A stretch of DNA of 29,943 bases from Hyphomicrobiales bacterium. Its GTDB lineage: Bacteria; Pseudomonadota; Alphaproteobacteria; Rhizobiales; Beijerinckiaceae. The DNA lies in assembly GCA_028290125.1 (NCBI GenBank), contig JAQGKM010000090.1, forward strand, positions 1 through 29,943. The letters run 5' to 3'. Shown here in pieces: positions 22,932 to 29,311 of the stretch. The notes under the pieces are model-generated. The model saw only the letters and a list, made by a program, of their open reading frames with translations. It did not search any database and was not told the DNA's origin. The first letter of the stretch is position 1; each line of letters begins with the position of its first letter. The translations under genes and the position numbers were made by a program.

Positions 22932-23462
22932 ATGCGGGATCTCGGTTCGCCAGAAGATGCCGTCGCCATGGCCCTACGCCCGGGTTCATGGGATTGGGAC
23001 GTCAGGGAAGACGTCCTCATGGGCGATGAACGCCTTGCCGAGCTCTTCGCTCTCGATCCGAAGCTCGTGCACAACGGCTTGCCACTCGACCGCGTGCTTT
23101 ACGCCGTGCATCCGGACGACCGCAACGATCTCTACATTTCCATCGCCCGCTCGATCGAATTCTGCGTCGGATACGAAGCGACGTATCGGATCGGGCAGGA
23201 CGAGTCCGTGCGCTGGATCCATGCGATCGGGCGCTGCTACGAAACCAAGCTCAGGAAGCGCCACGTCGGCATCGCATTCGATGTCACCGGCCTGCGGACA
23301 TCGCTCGAGCAGGAGGTGCTGCGGCTCGACTGCATGGCGCAGCATTGTCTCGCGGCCTACCGCCTCGCACGCAAGGCCCGCATCGTCCACATCGCGGACG
23401 CCATCGGAGCGTCGCTGCGCAAGATCGGCGAAGAGCTCGCGAAGAAACGGCCGCATCACTGA
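22932..23462 (+). CDS. Single PAS-domain protein
   Basis: A 176-residue soluble protein. Residues about 14-120 form a PAS_3-type domain: ALRPGSWDWDVREDVLMGDERLAELF, then VHPDDRNDLYISIARSI, then YEATYRIGQDESVRWIHAIGRCY and VGIAFDVTGLR. The HPDDR motif and the final 'V.G...DVT' strand are hallmarks of PAS folds in bacterial sensors. The last 50 residues look helical (LEQEVLRLDCMAQHCLAAYRLARKARI) but lack a kinase, GGDEF or HTH output. It could be a stand-alone sensor or adaptor. GAGGGGG lies about 5 bases before the ATG. Divergent from the barrel gene and convergent with MocR at a gap of 12 bases. Confidence 0.85.
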   Translation: MRDLGSPEDAVAMALRPGSWDWDVREDVLMGDERLAELFALDPKLVHNGLPLDRVLYAVHPDDRNDLYISIARSIEFCVGYEATYRIGQDESVRWIHAIGRCYETKLRKRHVGIAFDVTGLRTSLEQEVLRLDCMAQHCLAAYRLARKARIVHIADAIGASLRKIGEELAKKRPHH

Positions 23463-23474
23463 TCGTCGTGTGTG

Positions 23475-24851
23475 TCAGAGAAACGGCGAACTCACCGCCG
23501 GCGCGGCCGCCAGCGTATGCGCCATGAATTCGAGCGCGCTGCGCAGTCGGTCTCGCTTGAGAGGTCCGCCGAGGCACACGCGCACGGCTTCTTCAGGCGC
23601 GCCCGCGACCGTAAACGCATCGCTCGCCACGATACCGAGGCCCGTCGCACGCATGTGTCCGATGAAGGCTGACCGCGTCCATCCTGGCGGCAGACGCAGC
23701 CAGAGATTGAACGCGAGCGGATCGGACCGGAAGCTGCCCTTGGGCAGGATCTCGCTGGCCAGCTGCTGACGCGCCAGAGCCTCGGCGCGAATGAAGCGCA
23801 GGATGGCGTCGGCGGTGCCGTCCTCGATCCAGCGTGTCGCGAGCGCGACGGTCAGCGGCGACGCCATGATGTTGGCGGCGCGCATGGCCGCCGCGAAAGG
23901 CCAGCTCTGCCGCGCCTCGGGCGCCACGACATAGGCAGCCCGCAGGCCCGCGCCGATGCATTTCGCAAGGCCGGCGATGTGCCAGGTGAGGTCGGGCGCA
24001 ATCGCGGCAAAAGGCGCCGGACCGTGCGCGGGAATGAAGCCATAAGCGTCATCCTCGACGATCGAAAGAGACTGGCGCCGCGCAACGGCCGCGAGCGCTT
24101 CGCGACGCGATTCCGGGATCGTCAGCGTGGTCGGGTTGTGCAGGGTCGGGTTGAGATAGAGCGCCTTCGGCGCGTGGCGTTTGCACGCGTCCGCGAGCGC
24201 ATCCGGGGTCACGCCATCACGATCCATTTCGAGACCGACCAGCTTCAATCCCAGCTGCGCGGCGATCGATCGGCAGCCCGGATAGGTCACCGCTTCGCAT
24301 AGGATGGTATCGCCCGGCTTCGCCAGAAGGCCGAAGACGCCGAGCAGGGCCGGGTGAGCGCCCGGCGTCACCAGAAGGCGGTCGTGGCTCGGGACGAGCG
24401 CGCGGCGGCCGAGCCAGTTCGAGGCGGCGTCCTTGTCGGCTTGCGAGCCGCCGAAATCCTGATACCGCAGCAAGGCGACGAGATCGCGGCTGACTTCAGC
24501 CAGTCCGGCGCTCATGCGTCCGAGCAATTCCGGATCGTCCGGTTCGGGCGGAAGGTTCATCGAAAGGTCGACCGGGAACGGCGCGCGGCCGCGACCCGAG
24601 CGCGCACGCGGCGGACAGATGAACGTGCCCTGCCCGACGCGCGACTCGACGAGACCGCGCTTCTGCGCCTCGACATAGCCGCGCGCAACAGTCGTGAAAT
24701 CGATGTCGAGCCGTTTCGCCAGCTTGCGCTGCGGCGGGAGCCTGTCGCCCACCGCCAGCCGCCCTCTCTTGATGTCTTCAGCAATGGCGTTGGCGATTGC
24801 GAGGTAACGCGGCATGTCGCTTTCCGACAGATCGGGATTCCAGTCCAGCAT
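23475..24851 (-). CDS. MocR/GabR-type regulator (GntR winged helix fused to aminotransferase fold)
   Basis: A 458-residue PLP-dependent transcriptional regulator. Residues about 14-80 are a GntR winged helix (YLAIANAIAEDIKRGRLAVGDRLPPQRKLAKRL, then VARGYVEAQKRGLVESRVGQGTFI). Residues about 105-450 are a fold-type I aminotransferase domain with N239 in LNPTLHNPT, D268 in EDDAY, the PLP lysine K297 in GLAKCIGAGLR and R304. All PLP contacts appear intact. The ATG at 24851 has GAGGAC 6 bases upstream; another ATG at 24905 is less likely. It diverges from the Nit1C cluster across 327 bases, making it a candidate regulator of that cluster or of its own gene. The effector is unknown; MocR proteins usually respond to an amine or amino acid. 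Confidence 0.92.
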   Translation of the reverse strand: MLDWNPDLSESDMPRYLAIANAIAEDIKRGRLAVGDRLPPQRKLAKRLDIDFTTVARGYVEAQKRGLVESRVGQGTFICPPRARSGRGRAPFPVDLSMNLPPEPDDPELLGRMSAGLAEVSRDLVALLRYQDFGGSQADKDAASNWLGRRALVPSHDRLLVTPGAHPALLGVFGLLAKPGDTILCEAVTYPGCRSIAAQLGLKLVGLEMDRDGVTPDALADACKRHAPKALYLNPTLHNPTTLTIPESRREALAAVARRQSLSIVEDDAYGFIPAHGPAPFAAIAPDLTWHIAGLAKCIGAGLRAAYVVAPEARQSWPFAAAMRAANIMASPLTVALATRWIEDGTADAILRFIRAEALARQQLASEILPKGSFRSDPLAFNLWLRLPPGWTRSAFIGHMRATGLGIVASDAFTVAGAPEEAVRVCLGGPLKRDRLRSALEFMAHTLAAAPAVSSPFL

Positions 24852-24920
24852 CGTCCTCGACTCTTGAATGATACCCGGGATCACGGGCGCAAATTGACTG
24901 TACATTGTTGCACGGCGTTG

Positions 24921-24935
24921 TCACGCATTCCGTGA
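24921..24935. promoter_or_regulatory. Inverted repeat TCACG-N5-CGTGA near the mocR start
   Basis: TCACG and CGTGA are exact reverse complements around CATTC. The centre is 77 bases upstream of the mocR ATG, a fitting place for an autoregulatory operator. Arms of 5 bases are short, so chance is not excluded. Confidence 0.35.
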
Positions 24936-24991
24936 TCGGCGGAGATGTCTCGCCGCGTCAAGAGCTTGCGAAATATGCAGTCTCTCCTGCT

Positions 24992-25018
24992 GAATCTTCG
25001 GGCGGAAGCTGAAGATTC
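24992..25018. promoter_or_regulatory. 8-bp-arm inverted repeat, possible enhancer site for the sigma-54 promoter
   Basis: GAATCTTC at 24992-24999 and GAAGATTC at 25011-25018 are exact reverse complements around 11 bases. They lie about 120-145 bases upstream of the predicted sigma-54 transcript start, the usual distance for an activator of the NtrC class. The binding protein is not in the window. Confidence 0.5.
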
Positions 25019-25110
25019 GACCAGACCCAACAACTTCAAACGCGCGCATTGATAGTATTCTTGACTGCATTCAATCGACTCTCCCTCGGCAACAATTTTT
25101 CAGTCAATCT

Positions 25111-25126
25111 TGGCACACGCATTGCA
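25111..25126 (+). promoter_or_regulatory. Sigma-54 (RpoN) promoter of the Nit1C cluster
   Basis: TGGCAC-ACGCA-TTGCA fits the RpoN consensus TGGCAC-N5-TTGCW exactly, with ten bases between the GG of the -24 element and the GC of the -12 element. A T precedes it as in YTGGCAC. The predicted start of transcription is near 25137, giving a leader of about 42 bases before the ATG at 25179. Confidence 0.85.
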
Positions 25127-25178
25127 ATCGTGTTCTCGACCATCGCCATACGGACGATCGTCGAACATGAGGTGCGCC

Positions 25179-25661
25179 ATGCCAGTCGTGACAAAGCCAG
25201 CCAATCAAAAGGGCGATTTCCTGGTCGATTACGAGCAGAAGGTTTTCGAGGACGTCAAAGCCAAGCCCGGTGAAAAGGCTCTGATCACCTTTCACACGGT
25301 GGCCTTCGAGGGCTCGATCGGCCTCGTCAATCTGCTTCAGGCGCTGCGACTTCAGCGCAAGGGTTTCGAAACCTCGATCCTTCTCTACGGTCCCGGCGTG
25401 ACGCTCGGCATCCTGCGCGGCTTCCCGAAGCTCGGCGACGAACCGTTTCCGGGCGCGCAGAATTTCGGCAACCAGATCGAGAAGTTCATGGCCGAAGGCG
25501 GCAAGGTCTATTGCTGCCGCTTCGCCCTGCAGATGCTCTACGGCCATGGCGAGGGTTCGCTGATCCCCGGCATCGTGCCGATCAGCCCGCTCGACGTGCT
25601 CGACTGCGTGCTGCTGCATCGGCGCGACAACGCCTTCATCCTCAACACCTGGACGCTCTGA
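25179..25661 (+). CDS. MSMEG_0572/Sll0783 family nitrogen-starvation response protein
   Basis: A 160-residue soluble protein, first gene of the Nit1C cluster. The family is known by its Mycobacterium and Synechocystis members; the Synechocystis gene is strongly induced by nitrogen starvation, and its biochemical job is unknown. Recognisable stretches are GEKALITFHTVAFEGSIGLVN, LQALRLQRKGFETSILLYGPG and GSLIPGIVPISPLDVLDCVLL. The alternating fold resembles the DsrE/F type, which is only my impression. AGGTG lies about 6 bases before the ATG at 25179; upstream in-frame starts at 25110 and 25167 would begin within or right after the sigma-54 promoter and its leader. The gap to the nitrilase gene is 10 bases. 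Confidence 0.92.
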   Translation: MPVVTKPANQKGDFLVDYEQKVFEDVKAKPGEKALITFHTVAFEGSIGLVNLLQALRLQRKGFETSILLYGPGVTLGILRGFPKLGDEPFPGAQNFGNQIEKFMAEGGKVYCCRFALQMLYGHGEGSLIPGIVPISPLDVLDCVLLHRRDNAFILNTWTL

Positions 25662-25671
25662 GGGCCCGCAA

Positions 25672-26721
25672 ATGCCAGAGAGCCCGACCATCCGCGTCGC
25701 CGCAATTCAGATCGCGCCCGACCTCGATTCATGGTCGGGCACTCTGGAGCGCGTGCTCAACGCGATCGAAGATGCTGCCGCCAAAGGCGCGAAACTCGCG
25801 GTCTTCCCCGAGACTTTCGTGCCCTGGTATCCGTACTTTTCCTTCGTGCAGCCGCCGGTGATGACGGGCGCCGAACATGTTCGGCTTTACGAAAACGCCG
25901 TCACGGTGCCGGGTCCGGTCACGGAGGCGGTGGCCGCAACGGCCCGCCGTCTCGGCATCGTCGTCGTGCTCGGCGTCAACGAGCGCGATCACGGTTCGCT
26001 CTACAATGCGCAACTGATTTTCGACGCGACCGGCGAGTTGCTGCTCAAGCGCCGCAAGATCACCCCGACCTTTCATGAACGCATGATCTGGGGCCAGGGC
26101 GATGGCGCCGGCCTCAAGGTCGTCGACACCGCTGTCGGGCGCGTCGGCGCGCTCGCCTGCTGGGAGCATTACAATCCGCTCGCGCGCTACGCGTTGATGG
26201 CGCAGCACGAGGAAATCCACGTCGCGCAATTTCCCGGCTCGCTCGTTGGGCCGATCTTCGCCGAGCAGATCGAAGTCACCATCCGCCATCATGCGCTCGA
26301 AAGCGGATGCTTCGTCGTCAATGCGACGGGCTGGCTGACGGAAGAGCAGATCGCGCGCATCTCGCCGGACGAGGGTCTGCGCCGCGGCCTGCGCGGCGGC
26401 TGCATGACGGCGATCGTCTCGCCGGAAGGCCGCCATCTGGCGCCGCCCCTGACGGAGGGCGAAGGCATCCTCATCGCCGATCTCGACATGGGGCTGATCG
26501 TCAAGCGCAAGCGGATGATGGACAGCGTCGGCCATTACGCGCGTCCCGAGCTCCTGAGCCTGGTTCTCGACAATCGTGAAACGCAGCCGATGCGGCTCGA
26601 CGCCGCCTTCTCTCCTTCCGCCCCCGACCGGAGCAGCCGCCATGAAGCAGATAATGCCGACCGCCATGCCGACGGAGCGCCTGATCAACGAATTGCAATC
26701 GCTCGGGGTGCGGCTGGTTGA
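25672..26721 (+). CDS. Nit1-type nitrilase (Nit6803 family)
   Basis: A 349-residue carbon-nitrogen hydrolase expected to turn a nitrile into the acid and ammonia. The catalytic triad is complete: E47 in FPETFVPWYPYFSF, K129 in RRKITPTFHERMIWGQGDG and C163 in GALACWEHYNPL; E136 in HERMIW is the second conserved glutamate. The PETFVPWYP and WGQGDG forms are those of the Nit6803/Nit1C nitrilases rather than of plant or arylaliphatic enzymes. The C-terminal 38 or so residues (after LLSLVLDNRETQPM) run over the next gene by 80 bases and are not typical, so a stop codon may have been lost. Second gene of the cluster. The physiological nitrile is not established; cyanide has been proposed for Nit1C in Pseudomonas. 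Confidence 0.95.
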   Translation: MPESPTIRVAAIQIAPDLDSWSGTLERVLNAIEDAAAKGAKLAVFPETFVPWYPYFSFVQPPVMTGAEHVRLYENAVTVPGPVTEAVAATARRLGIVVVLGVNERDHGSLYNAQLIFDATGELLLKRRKITPTFHERMIWGQGDGAGLKVVDTAVGRVGALACWEHYNPLARYALMAQHEEIHVAQFPGSLVGPIFAEQIEVTIRHHALESGCFVVNATGWLTEEQIARISPDEGLRRGLRGGCMTAIVSPEGRHLAPPLTEGEGILIADLDMGLIVKRKRMMDSVGHYARPELLSLVLDNRETQPMRLDAAFSPSAPDRSSRHEADNADRHADGAPDQRIAIARGAAG

Positions 26722-27784
26722 TCCCAGGGCCGGGGCCGACAGCCGGCGGGGCGGAGCTGGTCCGTCGGACCACAAGGCGATGACCATCGATGGCATGACC
26801 ATCATGGCGCCGGTCCATACCGCGCCAGCCTTCGACAGCCCTTATCTCGTCGAACAGCCCGACGCGTTCGGCAAGAGCCGCATCACGCGCGAGGGGCTGA
26901 TGATCGGCGAAGTGTCGTTTCCACAGCAGCCGAAATTCTACGGGCTGAAGACGGCGGATGGCGTGCCCTACTCCCGCATCGCCGTGCTGCACGGACGCGA
27001 CGTCCTCGCCACCACGGTGCTGCAAACCTGCATCCGCTACCAGAGCCGCACGAAGACGTGCCAGTTCTGCGCCATCGGCCAGTCGCTGGCGGCGGGCCGC
27101 ACGATCGCCCACAAGACGCCCGCGCAGCTCGCCGAAGTCGCCAAGGCTGCGGTCGAACTCGACGGCGTGAAGCACATGGTGATGACCACCGGCACGCCGA
27201 AGGGCGACGATCGCGGAGCCGCCGTGCTCGCCGACAGCGCCGCGGCCGTGAAAGCTGCGGTCAACCTGCCGATTCAAGTCCAGTGCGAACCGCCGGAGGA
27301 CGACGCCTGGTTCGCGCGGCTGAAAGCAGCCGGCGCCGATGGGCTGGGCATGCATCTGGAAGCCGTGACGCCCGACGTGCGCCGCCGGATCATGCCCGGC
27401 AAGGCGCAAGTGGGCATCGAGAAATACATGGCGTCCTTCCGCGCCGCGGTTCCGGTCTTCGGGCGCGGACAGGTGTCGACCTACATCCTCGCCGGGCTCG
27501 GCGACACGCCTGAGGCGATCCTCGCCATGTGCGAAGACCTCGTCGCCATCGGCGTCTATCCCTTCGTGGTGCCCTTCGTCCCGATCTCCGGCACGCCGCT
27601 CGAAAGTCATCCGACGCCCTCGCCTGCCTACATGCACGCGATCCTGCAGCCGCTCTCGCGCATGCTGGTCGAGAGCGGCCTGAAGGCGGTGGACGTCAAG
27701 GCCGGTTGCGCCAAATGCGGCGCCTGCTCGGCGCTTTCGACTTACGAGAAGGCGCTTTCGGGCGACGCGCGGGGGACCTGCTGA
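26642..27784 (+). CDS. Radical SAM protein, MSMEG_0568 family
   Basis: A 380-residue protein of the Nit1C cluster. The early segment (LQSLGVRLVDPRAG, then RRGGAGPSDHKAMTIDGMTIMAPVH) is typical of the family. The cluster-binding cysteines are C130, C140 and C143 (TCIRYQSRTKTCQFCAIG): a C-x9-C-x2-C spacing rather than C-x3-C-x2-C. A second set, C356, C359 and C362 (AGCAKCGACS), ends the protein together with a final Cys, and may bind an auxiliary iron-sulfur cluster. The middle has GLGMHLEAVTPDVRRRIMPGK, a SAM-radical barrel strand. The ATG lies inside the end of the nitrilase gene with GGAG 9 bases before it. The reaction and substrate are unknown. Its stop overlaps the next ATG (TGATG). Confidence 0.93.
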   Translation: MKQIMPTAMPTERLINELQSLGVRLVDPRAGADSRRGGAGPSDHKAMTIDGMTIMAPVHTAPAFDSPYLVEQPDAFGKSRITREGLMIGEVSFPQQPKFYGLKTADGVPYSRIAVLHGRDVLATTVLQTCIRYQSRTKTCQFCAIGQSLAAGRTIAHKTPAQLAEVAKAAVELDGVKHMVMTTGTPKGDDRGAAVLADSAAAVKAAVNLPIQVQCEPPEDDAWFARLKAAGADGLGMHLEAVTPDVRRRIMPGKAQVGIEKYMASFRAAVPVFGRGQVSTYILAGLGDTPEAILAMCEDLVAIGVYPFVVPFVPISGTPLESHPTPSPAYMHAILQPLSRMLVESGLKAVDVKAGCAKCGACSALSTYEKALSGDARGTC

Positions 27785-28323
27785 TGTTCGATCCCGTTCC
27801 CCCGTTTCTCGCGAGCGAATTCCGCGTCAAGTTTGCAACGTCCCGCTGGGAGCGTGAGAAAGCCCACGCGCTGCGCCGCAACGTCTTCTGTGGCGAACAG
27901 GGCCTGTTCGGCGGCGACGACCGCGACGCGGTGGACGATTACGCCATTCCGCTGGTCGCCCTGTCGATGCTCGGCGTGGCCGCCGACACGGTTGTCGGCA
28001 CGGTGAGGATTCACGAGGAGGAGCCCGGCGTCTGGTGGGGCTCGCGGCTCGCGGTCGATCAGGAGCATCGCCGGATCGGCGCGCTCGGCGCGACGCTGAT
28101 CCGTCTCGCGGTGAGTTCGGCGCACGCCATGGGCTGCCGAACGTTTCTGGCGCATGTCCAGGCGCAAAACGAACTGCTGTTTCGCCGCCTGCGCTGGACC
28201 AGCCTCGAAACGTTCGACATCCACGGCCGCCCGCACATCAAGATGCAGGCGGACCTCTCGTATTATCCGCCGTGTTTCTCGCCCGAACTCGGGTTCGTCG
28301 CCTTGCCGAAAAAGGCTGCGTGA
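27784..28323 (+). CDS. GNAT N-acetyltransferase, MSMEG_0567/Sll0786 family
   Basis: A 179-residue acetyltransferase-like protein of the Nit1C cluster. The GNAT core is seen in AADTVVGTVRIHEEEPGVWWGSRLAVDQEHRRIGALGATLIRLA, where the RRIGALG turn replaces the usual Q/RxxGxG/A for acetyl-CoA phosphate binding. The N-terminus has WEREKAHALRRNVFCGEQGLF, the usual first helix pair. The end HGRPHIKMQADLSYYPPCF is specific to this family. In mycobacteria this domain is fused to the AIR-synthase-like domain; here it is a separate gene, as in Synechocystis. The start codon overlaps the radical SAM stop (TGATG), and the next start is 1 base after its stop. The acceptor is unknown. Confidence 0.93.
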   Translation: MFDPVPPFLASEFRVKFATSRWEREKAHALRRNVFCGEQGLFGGDDRDAVDDYAIPLVALSMLGVAADTVVGTVRIHEEEPGVWWGSRLAVDQEHRRIGALGATLIRLAVSSAHAMGCRTFLAHVQAQNELLFRRLRWTSLETFDIHGRPHIKMQADLSYYPPCFSPELGFVALPKKAA

Positions 28324-28324
28324 C

Positions 28325-29311
28325 ATGGACGCGCACGCGTTTCATGCACTTGCCACCAGACTGAGGGAAAGCCCGGGGCTCGCCTCGAAGGCTGACATCG
28401 GCGGCGTCGCGAAACGTCTTGGATTGAACGACCGGCCCGCCGGCGTTCCTGTCGGCGACGATTGCGCAGCCATTGCGGATGGCGATGGCCATCTGCTCTT
28501 CGCCATCGAAGGCTTCATGAACGAGTTCCTGGAGCAAGACCCATGGTTTGCGGGCTGGTGCGGCGTGATGGTCAACCTCTCCGACATCGCCGCCATGGGC
28601 GGTCGGCCGCTCGCGGTCGTCGATGCAGTCTGGTCCAGCAGCGAAGAGCATATGCAGCCCGTTCTCGATGGCTTGCGCGCCGCCTCCGCCGCCTATGGCG
28701 TGCCGATCGTCGGCGGACACACGAATGTCCATACGCCGCAGGCGCAACTCGCCGTCGCGGTGCTCGGCCGCGCAGGGTCGCGTCTGCTCACAAGCTTCGA
28801 TGCGCGCCCGGGCGACGCGCTGATCTGCGTGGTCGACCATCGCGGCGCCTATCGCGAACCGTTCAACAATTGGCAGGCCGCGCTCGACGCGCCGCCGGAG
28901 CGCCTGCGCGCCGATCTCGCCTTGCTGGCTGACGTCGCCGAGCGCGGCCTTTCTTGCGCGGCCAAGGACATCAGCCAGGGCGGCATCCCCGGCACGGCGG
29001 TCATGCTGGCCGAATCCTCGGGCGTCGGCATCGACATCGACCTCGACGCCATTCCCCTCCCCACCGGCGTAACGCTGGAGCGCTGGCTCGCGACCTTCCC
29101 GAGCTTCGGCTTCCTGATCGCCGCGCCGCCGCGCAACGCCCGCGCCATTCTCGACCTGTTCGGCCGCGCGCATCTCACGGCCGCGGTGATCGGCAAGATC
29201 GTGGAGGGAAGCGAAGTGGCGGTGACCAGCGGCGAACTCCGCGCAATCATCCGCGACCATGCGGCCGAGACGCTGATGGGTTTGCGGCCAACCATGGAGC
29301 TTGCGTCATGA
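28325..29311 (+). CDS. AIR synthase/ThiL-like protein, Sll0787 family
   Basis: A 328-residue ATP-binding protein of the PurM/ThiL/SelD type. The ATP/metal loop GVPVGDDCAAI (G44-D46) is typical, followed by MVNLSDIAAMGGRPLAVVDAVW, which matches xxSDxxAMGGxP in PurM-like proteins, then GGHTNVHTPQAQLAVAVLG (the third metal/ATP strand) and CAAKDISQGGIPGTAVMLAE in the C-terminal domain. The family phosphorylates or cyclises amide- or phosphate-containing substrates using ATP; for this cluster the substrate is unknown. ATG at 28325, one base after the acetyltransferase stop. Its stop overlaps the following ATG by the sequence ATGA. Confidence 0.93.
   Translation: MDAHAFHALATRLRESPGLASKADIGGVAKRLGLNDRPAGVPVGDDCAAIADGDGHLLFAIEGFMNEFLEQDPWFAGWCGVMVNLSDIAAMGGRPLAVVDAVWSSSEEHMQPVLDGLRAASAAYGVPIVGGHTNVHTPQAQLAVAVLGRAGSRLLTSFDARPGDALICVVDHRGAYREPFNNWQAALDAPPERLRADLALLADVAERGLSCAAKDISQGGIPGTAVMLAESSGVGIDIDLDAIPLPTGVTLERWLATFPSFGFLIAAPPRNARAILDLFGRAHLTAAVIGKIVEGSEVAVTSGELRAIIRDHAAETLMGLRPTMELAS

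Larger units (their letters stand above)
24852..25178. promoter_or_regulatory. Divergent control region between mocR and the Nit1C cluster
   Basis: No gene is seen in these 327 bases. The stretch is richer in A and T than its flanks and holds, from left to right, a short inverted repeat near the mocR start (24921-24935), an 8-bp-arm inverted repeat (24992-25018) and a sigma-54 promoter facing the cluster (25111-25126). An open frame that starts at 25110 inside the promoter is rejected as the true start. Confidence 0.7.

Noticed and set aside
25110..25178. Upstream extension of the MSMEG_0572 gene to 25110
   Set aside because: The extension overlaps the sigma-54 promoter and the untranslated leader, lacks a ribosome-binding site and is absent from the family as I know it.
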